Shown piece by piece: positions 16,512 through 24,553 of a stretch of DNA of 64,000 nucleotides (positions are counted from its first letter, which is position 1; each line of letters begins with the position of its first letter). The stretch covers positions 1,426,001 to 1,490,000 of the forward strand of contig NZ_CP107945.1 in assembly GCF_036057275.1 (NCBI RefSeq). Reading direction: 5' to 3'. The position numbers and the translations under genes were made by a program. The DNA is from Streptomyces sp. NBC_00390. Its GTDB lineage: Bacteria; Actinomycetota; Actinomycetes; Streptomycetales; Streptomycetaceae. Below the pieces are notes generated by a model that made no database searches, had not been told where the DNA came from, and worked only from the letters and a program-made list of their open reading frames with translations.

Positions 16512-18317
16512 TCACCTGCTGGGACGCACCACCATCGCCGAGCCGCCGCCCCTCCTGACCTTCTCGGCCGCCGCGAGCCAGCGGCCGTCAGCCAGCCGCT
16601 GGATGCCGGTGGCCGCGCCGATCTCCGGATTCTGCCGGAACCCGTGGCCGATCGCCTCCAGTTCGGCCCGCAGCGGGCTGTTCCAGAGCCCGGGCTCGAG
16701 CTCGGTGGTCGTCTGGTTGCGCTGGCTGGCGCGCGGCGCCGCGATCGCCTCGACCAGGGGCAGGCCCCGGTCCAGATGCCCCGTCAGGGTCTGCAGCACC
16801 GTGGTGATGATGGTCGCGCCACCCGGCGAACCGAGCGCCAGCACGGGACGGCCGTGGTCGAGCACGATCGTCGGCGCCATGGAGGACCGCGGCCGCTTGC
16901 CGGGACCGGGCAGGTTCGGGTCATGCACCGCCGGGTCGGCCGGGGCGAAGGAGAAGTCCGTCAGCTCGTTGTTGAGCAGGAAGCCGCGCCCGGGGACGGT
17001 GATGCCGCTGCCGCCCGTGGACTCGATCGTCAGCGTGTACGCGACGACGTTGCCCCACTTGTCGGCAGTCGTCAGATGGGTCGTGTTCTCACCCTCGTAC
17101 GTGGTCGGGGCGGCCGCCCCCGTGGACCCGCAGTCGACGGGGTCGGCCGGGTCGCCCGGCGCCAGCGGGCTGCTCAGCACGGCGTCGTCCTTGATCAGGC
17201 ATGCGCGCGAGTCCGCGAACCGCTGCGACAGCAGCCCCCGGGCCGGTACGTCCTCGAAGGCCGGATCGCCGACCCACCGCCCGCGGTCCGCGAACGCGAT
17301 CCGGCTCGCCTCGATGAAGCGGTGCAGATACTGCGCCTGCGAGGCCTTGGACAGGTCGGTGCGCTCCAGCATGTTGAGCGCCTCACCGACGCTCGTACCG
17401 CCCGACGAGACCGGCCCCATGCCGTACACGTCGAGGCCGCGGTAGGACACCTTGGTGGGCGCGCGGCGCACCGTCTCGTACGCGCGCAGGTCGCGCAGGG
17501 TCAGGTCGCCGGGGCGCACCACCCGGGTGGCGCCGTCGCGGACCGGGGGCTTGCGCACCGTGCGGACGATGTCCTCGGCAATGGGGCCGTGGTAGAGCGG
17601 GCCGACGCCCTCGCGGCCGATCTCCCGGTAGGTGCGGGCCAGGTCGGGGTTCTTGAAGACCGTGCCGACGACCGGCAGCTCGCCGCCCGGCAGGAACAGC
17701 TCCGCGGTGGCGGGGAAGTCCGCGAACCGGGCGCGGTTGGCCTCGGTCTGGGAACGGAAGGTCGCGTCGACGGTGAAGCCGTGCTCGGCAAGGTGCTGCG
17801 CGGGCCGCAGCAGCTGCCGCAACGGCCTGCTGCCCCAGGCGTCCAGGGCGGTCTCCCACGTGGCGGGGGTGCCGGGAGTGCCGACCCCGCGCCCGCTGGT
17901 CATCCCCTCCTCGAACGGAATCGGCCTGCCGTTCTCCAGGAAGAGGGAGGCGTCGGCGGAGCGCGGTGCCGTTTCGCGGCCGTCGATCGTGTGCACCGTA
18001 CGGGACCTGGCGTCGTAGTAGACGAAGAAGCCGCCTCCACCGATGCCGGCCGAGTACGGCTCCGTCACGCCGAGAGCGGCGGCGGTGGCGACCGCCGCAT
18101 CGACGGCGTTGCCCCCACGCCGCAGCACCTCGATCCCGGCGGCCGATGCGTCGGCGTCGACGCTGGCGACCGCGCCGCCCTGACCGACGGCCACCGGCGT
18201 CTTGACGGGCGGCGTCGAGGCCGGTGGCGCGTGGGTGGGCGGTACGGCCGCCCCGATCGAGACCACGGCCGCGGCAACAGCCAGAAACGACACATTCCGT
18301 GCGGTGGGGCGACGCAT
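16512..18317 (-). CDS. ggt: secreted gamma-glutamyltransferase
   Basis: 601 residues with an N-terminal signal sequence (basic RRPTAR, hydrophobic FLAVAAAVVSIGAAV). The large-subunit region has RRGGNAVDAAVATAAALGVTEP-type sequence and GIGGGGFFVYYD. The small subunit begins at the Thr of NTTHLTTADKWGN (about residue 410), the autocatalytic nucleophile, followed by a GxGFLLNNELTDFSF segment and SSMAPTIV. It transfers or hydrolyses gamma-glutamyl groups of glutathione-like or mycothiol-derived amides at the cell exterior. It lies 112 bases upstream of the chitosanase gene on the same strand. Full length, no damage seen. Confidence 0.93.
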   Translation of the reverse strand: MRRPTARNVSFLAVAAAVVSIGAAVPPTHAPPASTPPVKTPVAVGQGGAVASVDADASAAGIEVLRRGGNAVDAAVATAAALGVTEPYSAGIGGGGFFVYYDARSRTVHTIDGRETAPRSADASLFLENGRPIPFEEGMTSGRGVGTPGTPATWETALDAWGSRPLRQLLRPAQHLAEHGFTVDATFRSQTEANRARFADFPATAELFLPGGELPVVGTVFKNPDLARTYREIGREGVGPLYHGPIAEDIVRTVRKPPVRDGATRVVRPGDLTLRDLRAYETVRRAPTKVSYRGLDVYGMGPVSSGGTSVGEALNMLERTDLSKASQAQYLHRFIEASRIAFADRGRWVGDPAFEDVPARGLLSQRFADSRACLIKDDAVLSSPLAPGDPADPVDCGSTGAAAPTTYEGENTTHLTTADKWGNVVAYTLTIESTGGSGITVPGRGFLLNNELTDFSFAPADPAVHDPNLPGPGKRPRSSMAPTIVLDHGRPVLALGSPGGATIITTVLQTLTGHLDRGLPLVEAIAAPRASQRNQTTTELEPGLWNSPLRAELEAIGHGFRQNPEIGAATGIQRLADGRWLAAAEKVRRGGGSAMVVRPSR

Positions 18318-18421
18318 GCGTACCTCCAGTCAACCAACGTCCGCGCAGCGTAACTTTGACGCGGCCATGGCGTCAGGACCGCCTCGAACAATGACGGACG
18401 GGACCGCTAACATGCGCGCCC

Positions 18422-19207
18422 ATGACTGACGACGTTCGCAATATCGTGCTCGGCGTGGCTGCCGCCGGAATCAGCGCCACGATCGGCTGGCTCACCCGCA
18501 CGTACCTCTGGCGGCGCAGACTCCGGCGCAAGCAGGACTTCTTCGGGCTGCCGGGGAACTCCGAGTGCATGCTCGTCGTCAACCGGGAGGCCGGCCGTGA
18601 CGGCGCCGTGCACCGCTTCGACGTCTTCGCGCTGCTCGAACTCTCCGCGCTGATCAAGGACTGCGGTGCCAACGCCCAGATCGTCTGGCACGACATAGCC
18701 CAGCAGGGGTTCGGCGAGCGGACCGAGTTCTGCGTCGGCGGCCCCGTGTCCAACCGCCGGATGGCCGCGCATCTGCACTCCCTGCTGCCTGGCGTGAAGA
18801 TCAACACGGATCCGGAGCCCGGTCCGGACCAGGGCGCGTTCCAGATCGGCTCGGAGCGCTACCGCATGGAGCCGGGCACGGCCGAGTACGTGTTGCTGGC
18901 GCGGCTGACCGCGGGGCAGGACGCGCGGCCCGTCTTCCTGTTCTGCGGCCAGCGCGCGATCACCAACCAGGCCGCCACCCGCTATCTGGCGCGGCACCAC
19001 GAGAAGCTTGCCCGCAAGCACGGCGGCAACTCGTTCTGCCTGCTGCTGAAGGTGGTCAACTCGCAGGCGTACGGCCCCGATGTGGTCGAGCTGGCCGCCG
19101 ACGTGACCCGGGCGGCGCAGGCTCCCGCCCCGCTCCCGGCGGCGGACACCTCTGCGCCGGATCCGGCGCCGTCGAAGCGCAGGTCCCGCCGCACGGCGAG
19201 CCAGTAG
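18422..19207 (+). CDS. membrane-anchored conserved protein of unknown function
   Basis: 261 residues. One hydrophobic segment at residues 6-25 is followed by RRRLRRK, giving an N-out/C-in single-pass anchor. The cytoplasmic part (35-225) has alternating strands and helices (ECMLVVNREAG, DVFALLELSALIKDCGANAQIVWHD, RPVFLFCGQRAITNQAATRYLA), which looks like a Rossmann-like or nucleotide-binding fold, though I see no P-loop. The tail is Pro/Ala-rich and basic. It starts about 100 bases from the divergent ggt gene. I do not recognise a named family. Confidence 0.7.
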   Translation: MTDDVRNIVLGVAAAGISATIGWLTRTYLWRRRLRRKQDFFGLPGNSECMLVVNREAGRDGAVHRFDVFALLELSALIKDCGANAQIVWHDIAQQGFGERTEFCVGGPVSNRRMAAHLHSLLPGVKINTDPEPGPDQGAFQIGSERYRMEPGTAEYVLLARLTAGQDARPVFLFCGQRAITNQAATRYLARHHEKLARKHGGNSFCLLLKVVNSQAYGPDVVELAADVTRAAQAPAPLPAADTSAPDPAPSKRRSRRTASQ

Positions 19208-19274
19208 CACCACCGGTGGTCCGGCAGCGGCGGCGAGCAGAGCACCACAGACGCTCATCGGGACGGCCGCGCTC

Positions 19275-20537
19275 TTACGCGCTCGGTCGCGTCACTGTCA
19301 GTGGAAGCGATTTGAGCCCGTTGATGAAGTTGGACACCAGCCGGCGCGGCGGGCCCGCCGGCACGTACGGCGGCAGCAGGCGCAGCGCCTCCTCGTGCAG
19401 CACCCGCAGCTGGAGGCGGGCGAAGTGTGCGCCGAGGCAGACGTGCGGGCCGTCCCCGAAGGAGACGTGCGGATTCGGCGTACGCGACAGGTCGAGGCGC
19501 AGCGGCTCCTGAAAGACGCCCTCGTCGTAGTTGGCGGACGCGTGGAGGACGACGACCTTGTCTCCGGCGCGGATCGGCTGCCCTGCGAGGGTGACGTCCT
19601 GTGCGGCGGTCCGGCGGAAGCTCAGGACCGGGGGATGCCACCGCAGCAGTTCGTCGACGGCACGGTCCAGGTCCACCTCTCCGGCCCGTAGCCTGCGCTG
19701 CTCCTCAGGGTGTTCGACCAGGGCGAGAAAGCCCCCGGGCGCGGCGCTGCGCACGGTGTCGTTGCCCGCGACCGTGAGCAGGAAGAAGAACATCTCCAGC
19801 TCGGCGTCGAGGAGTGCGGACCCGGCGAGCGCGGTCATGACGTCGTCGGCAGGATGGCGGCGCTTGTACGCGGCGAGCTGCTGCGCGTACTCGAACATCT
19901 CCTGCAGCATGGCCGGTGAACGGGGGTTGACGGGCCTGCCGTCGGGGCCGAGCACCGGTGGTTCCTCGGGGTCCTGATAGGCGATGACGCGCTCGGTCCA
20001 CGTCAGCAGCAGTCCGCGGTCACTCTCGGGCACACCGAGCAGATCGGCGAGATTGAGCAGGGCGTAGTCGTCGGTGACGGTGTGCACCAGGTCGAACTCG
20101 CCGCCCGATTCCCTGGCCCTGGTGAGGAGTTGCCGAGCACGCGAACGCGCGGCGGCGGTGAAGCGGTCGATGCGGCCCGGGACGAAGGCCCGGCTCACCA
20201 GCCGCCGCAGCCGCCCGTGGTCCGACGGCGCCTGACCCGCGAAATGAGGGGAGGGGTCCTGGTTGAGCATCATGCGGCGGATGAAAGGGAGATCGGCCGG
20301 GTCGGGGTCACGGATCTGGGTGGCGCCGAGGTGCGAGGAGAAGACAGTGGTGTCCTTGAGGACCCGGACCACGTCGGCGTGGCGGGTCACGGCCCAGAAT
20401 CCCGGTCCGGGCGGCCAGCCCAGGACCTCGTACTCCTGTTGCCAGGCCACGGGGTTGTGGTCGCGCAGGAGACGGAAGGCGTTGTGCGGCAGCCCTGCGG
20501 CGTAGATCCGCGGATCGAAGACATCGGGCACGCTCAT
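19275..20537 (-). CDS. cytochrome P450
   Basis: 420 residues from ATG 20537 (an in-frame ATG 12 codons upstream is less likely). P450 motifs: I-helix VAGNDTVRSA with the acid-alcohol pair, K-helix ExxR region, and the heme loop FGDGPHVCLGAHFAR with the axial Cys. The C-helix segment differs from most actinobacterial P450s: between MLNQDPS and HGRLRRLV there is an extra PHFAGQAPSD-like stretch. The sequence around FWAVTRHADV is similar to CYP124/125/142-like lipid or sterol hydroxylases, but the substrate cannot be assigned. No ferredoxin gene is adjacent. Divergent from the CocE-like hydrolase across an operator-like palindrome. Confidence 0.9.
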   Translation of the reverse strand: MSVPDVFDPRIYAAGLPHNAFRLLRDHNPVAWQQEYEVLGWPPGPGFWAVTRHADVVRVLKDTTVFSSHLGATQIRDPDPADLPFIRRMMLNQDPSPHFAGQAPSDHGRLRRLVSRAFVPGRIDRFTAAARSRARQLLTRARESGGEFDLVHTVTDDYALLNLADLLGVPESDRGLLLTWTERVIAYQDPEEPPVLGPDGRPVNPRSPAMLQEMFEYAQQLAAYKRRHPADDVMTALAGSALLDAELEMFFFLLTVAGNDTVRSAAPGGFLALVEHPEEQRRLRAGEVDLDRAVDELLRWHPPVLSFRRTAAQDVTLAGQPIRAGDKVVVLHASANYDEGVFQEPLRLDLSRTPNPHVSFGDGPHVCLGAHFARLQLRVLHEEALRLLPPYVPAGPPRRLVSNFINGLKSLPLTVTRPSA

Positions 20538-20622
20538 GGCGGAACTCTCGCACGGCACGGTGCGGCAGGACACGAACTGCGTGCGGCCCTCTGGACGTTC
20601 ACTGACGCGGCATCCAATAATT

Positions 20623-20638
20623 GTTACGCGCGCGTAAC
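20623..20638. promoter_or_regulatory. 16-bp perfect palindrome in divergent promoter region
   Basis: GTTACGCGCGCGTAAC is a perfect inverted repeat midway between the divergent starts of the P450 (20537) and the CocE-like hydrolase (20728). A GTTAC half-site recurs at 20650-20654 and CGTTAC at 20671-20676. TetR-like or similar dimeric repressors use such sites; no regulator gene lies next to it. Confidence 0.5.
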
Positions 20639-20727
20639 TTACCGGGGAGTTACCCCAGGTACGCCACTGACGTTACCGTCGAGTCACTTCGCTGTGACAG
20701 TTGAGTCAGATGAGTGAGGAGTGACCC

Positions 20728-22326
20728 GTGGGACTTCCGCGCAAGGCACTGCGCACCACCGCCATCGGTACGGTCTCCGCCGCGCTTCTCGCCGCGCCCG
20801 CCGTCGTCGCCACCCCCGCGGTGGCGGCATCCGGACAGCAGGCACTGACCCGGCAAGCGGGCGTGCCGGGTGTGCGGTTCGTGGACATCGAGGGCGACGG
20901 CGGCACCGTGCTCAAGGCCAATGTCTTCACCCCGGCCGGCTACGACGGCCGGCAGACCTACCCCGTGATCGTGCTGCCGACGAGTTGGGCGCTGCCCCAG
21001 GTCGAGTACGTCGCGCAGGCCGCCAAGCTCGCCGACTCCGGCTATGTGGTGGTCAGTTACAACACCCGCGGCTTCTGGCAGTCCGGCGGCGAGATCGAGG
21101 TGGCGGGCCCGCCGGACACCGCCGACGCCTCCAAGGTGATCGACTGGACCCTCGCGAACACGCCTTCCGACCCCGACCGGGTGGGCATGGCCGGCGTCTC
21201 GTACGGCGCGGGGATCTGTCTCCTCGCCGCAGGCCACGACAAGCGGATCAAGGCGGTGGCGGCGCTCAGCGGCTGGGGCGACCTCGTCGACTCCATCTAC
21301 AGTCAGCGCACCCAGCACAAGCAGGCCACGGCGTTCCTCGTCGGCGCCGGACATCTCACCGGACGGCCGAGCGCGGAGTTCCAGCAGCTCACAGCCGACT
21401 ACTTCTCCGGCGACCTCAGCAAGGAGCCAGGGCTGATCGCCTGGGGGAAGAAGCGCTCCCCCGCCACCTATCTTGACAAGATCAACGCCAATGGCGCCGC
21501 CATCATGCTCGGCAACGCCTGGGGCGACACGATCTTCCCGCCGAATCAGACCGCGGACTTCTACGAGAAGCTCACCGGCCCCAAGCGTCTGGAGTTCCGC
21601 CCCGGCGACCACGCCACGGCCGAAGGCGGCGGTCTGCTGGGCCTGCCCAACGACACGTGGACCAGCGCACACCGCTGGTTCGACCACCATCTGCGCGGTG
21701 CCGACAACGGCGTGGACGGTGAGCAGCCGGTCCGGATCAAGAGCCGCTCGGCCGGTGGGTACGAGACCTACCCGGACTGGAAGTCGGTGGGCGCCGACCG
21801 GCGCAAGATGGCGCTGGCCGACTCGGAGCACGTCTTCGCCAACGTCGATTCGGGAGCCAACGGCGGGATCGTCTTCCTGTCCAGCATGCTGGACCAGTTC
21901 GTCAGGCTGCCCCCGATGGCCTCGATCCCCCTGCTCCCGCGGACCTTCGCCGCCGTGTGGAAGTCCGAGCGGTACGGCTCGAAGCAGCAAATCCGCGGCA
22001 CCGCGAAGCTCCACACCACGGTCACCGGCACCAAGGAGAGCGGTACCCTCGTCGCCTATCTCTACGACGTGGGCCCGCTCGGCCTCGGCAAGCTGGTCAG
22101 CAATGCCCCGTACACCTTCCACGGGAAGACGCCGGGTCAGCCGTTCACCGTGGACCTGGAGTTGTTCTCCACCGCCTACGACGTACCGGCCGGCCACCGT
22201 CTCGCCGTGGTCATCGACACTGTCGACCCGCTCTACATCGAGCACAACCCGTCCGGCGCACAGCTGACCTTCTCCTCGCCCGCGGCCGACCCGTCCTACC
22301 TGTCGGTCCCGCTGCGCAAGGGGTGA
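20728..22326 (+). CDS. secreted CocE/NonD family (X-Pro dipeptidyl-peptidase-like) hydrolase
   Basis: 532 residues from GTG 20728 (GAGGAG upstream). A signal peptide of about 33 residues ends ATPAVAASG. The alpha/beta-hydrolase core carries the nucleophile Ser in AGVSYGAG (about 157), Asp in GNAWGDTIFPP (about 266) and His in PGDHATAEG (about 296). From about residue 330 a beta-rich C-terminal domain matches the jelly-roll of XPP/cocaine-esterase-like proteins (VAYLYDVGP, AVVIDTVDPLYIEHNP). Members cleave X-Pro peptides, esters or acyl amides; substrate unknown here. It acts outside the cell. Confidence 0.88.
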   Translation: MGLPRKALRTTAIGTVSAALLAAPAVVATPAVAASGQQALTRQAGVPGVRFVDIEGDGGTVLKANVFTPAGYDGRQTYPVIVLPTSWALPQVEYVAQAAKLADSGYVVVSYNTRGFWQSGGEIEVAGPPDTADASKVIDWTLANTPSDPDRVGMAGVSYGAGICLLAAGHDKRIKAVAALSGWGDLVDSIYSQRTQHKQATAFLVGAGHLTGRPSAEFQQLTADYFSGDLSKEPGLIAWGKKRSPATYLDKINANGAAIMLGNAWGDTIFPPNQTADFYEKLTGPKRLEFRPGDHATAEGGGLLGLPNDTWTSAHRWFDHHLRGADNGVDGEQPVRIKSRSAGGYETYPDWKSVGADRRKMALADSEHVFANVDSGANGGIVFLSSMLDQFVRLPPMASIPLLPRTFAAVWKSERYGSKQQIRGTAKLHTTVTGTKESGTLVAYLYDVGPLGLGKLVSNAPYTFHGKTPGQPFTVDLELFSTAYDVPAGHRLAVVIDTVDPLYIEHNPSGAQLTFSSPAADPSYLSVPLRKG

Positions 22327-22349
22327 TCACCGGCTGCATGCGGAGGGTG

Positions 22350-22369
22350 CCCCTGCCTCAGGCACGGGG
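22350..22369. terminator. hairpin downstream of the CocE-like gene
   Basis: CCCCTGCC, loop TCA, then GGCACGGGG forms an 8-bp stem with one bulged C, 24 bases after the stop of the hydrolase gene. There is no U-run, as is common for high-GC actinobacteria. Weak candidate. Confidence 0.35.
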
Positions 22370-22411
22370 AGGGTGGTGCTCCATGAGCTCCTCGAGCTGC
22401 TGCCCTCCCCG

Positions 22412-22483
22412 TGGCGGATCAACGGCCCCTGGCGGATCAACGGTCTTCGGGAGATCGACGGCCTCTGGCGGATCGACGGCCAT
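22412..22483. repeat. four tandem 18-bp repeats
   Basis: Consensus TGGCGGATCAACGGCCCC repeated four times with a few substitutions (units at 22412, 22430, 22448 and 22466). On the plus strand one frame reads WRING/REIDG repeats, and a GTG at 22373 with GGGGAGGG upstream could open a 67-codon frame through them, but nothing else supports a gene. The rest of 22327-22586 holds only the hairpin above. Confidence 0.7.
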
Positions 22484-22586
22484 ACGCTGCCCTGTCCCCT
22501 CTCGGCTGTGTCCGGTCAGCGCAAACTATCCAGCCCGGCAAGGGACTTCACACCGACACGCATGAGCCGGGCATAAGCCGTATTAA

Positions 22587-23039
22587 TCAGGCTTCGGCCG
22601 CTTCCGCGTACACCTGGGACAGCTCGGGCGCTCCGTTGACCGCCCATTCCAGCCCTGCCTCGACCACGCTGATCTCACGGCCGGAGGCCAGCCGGACCAC
22701 CGGATGGCCGCCCGGCCAGACGTGCCAGTGCGCTCCGGGCACCGTGCGCACGATGACGGTCCCCAGATACAGCCCCGCGTCATTGCCGAGCCAGGGCAGC
22801 TCCTCGGGGTCGTCGCGCCAGCGCGGCGGCAGCTGGTCCAGCGCACCCAACGAACCCGGCGAGTCGTCCAGTTCGAGCCCGGCCTGGCCGGCCCGGACCC
22901 GCAGCAGCTCGCACTCGGACAGCAGCTCGGCGACCGCCTCGGCGCGCTCCGGGTCGGTGTCGACGGCGGTGGCCGGTTCCGTCTCCCCCCGTTCATCGCC
23001 GTGGCGTCCGAGCCAGTTGTCCAAGAAAGGGATGTTCAT
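22587..23039 (-). CDS. DUF6278-like conserved protein
   Basis: 150 residues, soluble, acidic. It begins MNIPFLDNWLG, followed by an acidic helix (PERAEAVAELLSECELLRVRAG) and a mostly beta region with conserved Trp residues (LPPRWRDDPEELPWLGNDAGLYLG, HWHVWPGGHPVVRL). I associate this pattern with the streptomycete family DUF6278, from memory and not by search. It follows the exonuclease III gene by 58 bases on the same strand. Function unknown. Confidence 0.7.
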   Translation of the reverse strand: MNIPFLDNWLGRHGDERGETEPATAVDTDPERAEAVAELLSECELLRVRAGQAGLELDDSPGSLGALDQLPPRWRDDPEELPWLGNDAGLYLGTVIVRTVPGAHWHVWPGGHPVVRLASGREISVVEAGLEWAVNGAPELSQVYAEAAEA

Positions 23040-23097
23040 ACCGCTCAGCCTCGCATCCGGGGTGCAAGGCGCACCACAAGGCGCGCGTCAACCAACG

Positions 23098-23877
23098 TCA
23101 GATGTCCAGGTCGACAACGACCGGCGCATGGTCCGATGCTCCCTTGCCCTTGCGCTCCTCCCGGTCGACGTAGCTGTCCTTGACGGCCTTCGCAAATGGT
23201 TCATTCCCGTACACCAGGTCGATACGCATGCCGCGGTTCTTGGGGAAGCACAGCTGGCGGTAGTCCCAGTAGGTGAACGGGTGGTCGTACTTGAGCGGGC
23301 GGGGCACCACATCGGTGAGGCCGCGGCCGCGCAGGGCCTCCAGCGCGGTGCGCTCCGCCGGGGTCACATGGGTCATGCCCTCGAAGAAGGACGGGTCCCA
23401 CACATCGTCGTCGGTGGGCGCGATGTTGAAGTCGCCGAGCAGCGCGAACGGCCGCTCGCCCGCGGCGTCGGCCGCCACCGCCGTCCCCAGCGCCTCCAGC
23501 CAGCGCAGCTTGTACGCGTAGTGCTCGTGGGCGATCTCGCGGCCGTTGGGCACGTAGACCGACCAGACGCGGGCCGGGCCGCAGGTCGCGGAGATCGCCC
23601 TCGGCTCCTGCACGCCGTCGTAGTCGGGGCCGCCGGGCAGGCCCCGCACGACGTCGTCCAGGCCCACCCGGGAGACCAGCGCCACGCCGTTCCACCGGCC
23701 GGTGGCCTGGATCGCGGATTCGTAGCCGAGCTCACGCAGCTGGTCCGCGGGGAACTGCTCCTCGGTGCACTTGGTCTCCTGGATGCACAGCACGTCGGTG
23801 CCGGTGCTCTCCAGCCAGGCCAGCAGCCGGGGCAGCCGGGCGGTGATCGAGTTGACGTTCCAGGTGGCGATGCGCAT
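23098..23877 (-). CDS. xthA: exodeoxyribonuclease III
   Basis: 259 residues, the normal length. EEP nuclease motifs in order: MRIATWNVNSI with the metal-binding Asn, CIQETKC with the catalytic Glu, VSVYVPNGREI-like strand with Tyr/Asn, LLGDFNIAP with Asp/Asn, and GASDHAPVVVDL with the terminal Asp-His pair. It repairs abasic sites and 3'-blocked ends in DNA. Second in a minus-strand run after the metallo-hydrolase gene, 30 bases away. Confidence 0.93.
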   Translation of the reverse strand: MRIATWNVNSITARLPRLLAWLESTGTDVLCIQETKCTEEQFPADQLRELGYESAIQATGRWNGVALVSRVGLDDVVRGLPGGPDYDGVQEPRAISATCGPARVWSVYVPNGREIAHEHYAYKLRWLEALGTAVAADAAGERPFALLGDFNIAPTDDDVWDPSFFEGMTHVTPAERTALEALRGRGLTDVVPRPLKYDHPFTYWDYRQLCFPKNRGMRIDLVYGNEPFAKAVKDSYVDREERKGKGASDHAPVVVDLDI

Positions 23878-23907
23878 GTCCCAAAGCCTAACGGCGAGGT
23901 GTGACAG

Positions 23908-24540
23908 TCACAGATCCCGCGCCTCGCCCGGGGTGAGCCGGCCGTGGTCCGCACCGCCGAGCCCGCCGATCTGCCGGTCGTAGATGGGCCGGGCGAGCTC
24001 GGTGAGGAGTGCGTCGTGGACGTCGATGGCGCGCTGCGGCTTCACCTCGCGCACATAGTCGATCACCTCGGAGATCTTGCTCCAGGGGGCGTGCACGGGG
24101 AGCAGCAGCGTCTCGACCGGGTGGTCGGGGACGGTGAGCGCGTCTCCGGGGTGGAAGACCGAACCGTCCACCAGGAAACCGACGTTGGTGATCCGGGGAA
24201 TGTCGGGGTGGATCACCGCGTGCAGCTCGCCGTGCACCTGCACGTCGAAGCCGGACGCGGTGAAGGAGTCGCCGTGGCCGACGGTGTGCACGCGGCCCGG
24301 GAACGCCGCCGAGAGCTGGTCGGCGACGCTGCGGAGCGTCCACAGCGCCGCCGCCGGGTTCGCCTCCAGCGCCGCCCGCAGCCGGCCCTCGTCGAAGTGG
24401 TCCGGGTGCTCGTGCGTGACCAGGATGACGTCCGCCCCCAGGCCGGCATCCGGTTCGCTGAAGCCACCGGGGTCGACGACGAGCCGGCTCCCGTCCTTCT
24501 CCAGCTCGATGCAGGCATGGATCTTCTTGGTGAGCCTCAT
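23908..24540 (-). CDS. metallo-beta-lactamase-fold hydrolase (UlaG-like)
   Basis: 210 residues from ATG 24540; an in-frame ATG three codons upstream is possible. Metal ligands: THEHPDHFD (the HxHxDH-type motif), His in VHGELHAVIHPD, Asp in FHPGDALTVPD and His in VHAPWSK/IDVHDALL. The short form without an HTH or RNA-binding part fits the UlaG/YtnP-like group rather than true beta-lactamases or glyoxalase II. Substrate unknown. It begins 13 bases after the stop of the PcaD-PcaC fusion gene, so the two are probably co-transcribed. Confidence 0.85.
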   Translation of the reverse strand: MRLTKKIHACIELEKDGSRLVVDPGGFSEPDAGLGADVILVTHEHPDHFDEGRLRAALEANPAAALWTLRSVADQLSAAFPGRVHTVGHGDSFTASGFDVQVHGELHAVIHPDIPRITNVGFLVDGSVFHPGDALTVPDHPVETLLLPVHAPWSKISEVIDYVREVKPQRAIDVHDALLTELARPIYDRQIGGLGGADHGRLTPGEARDL

Positions 24541-24553
24541 GCTTCCCATCCTG

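Noticed and set aside
22412..22483. CRISPR array
   Set aside because: The 18-bp units are contiguous with no unique spacers and no cas genes are present.
22411..23904. A long plus-strand frame over DUF6278 and exonuclease III
   Set aside because: Both genes are on the minus strand with clear motifs; the plus frame is a high-GC shadow.
23908..24540. Antibiotic-resistance beta-lactamase
   Set aside because: No signal peptide, short UlaG-like form, and no lactamase-specific zinc-site residues.
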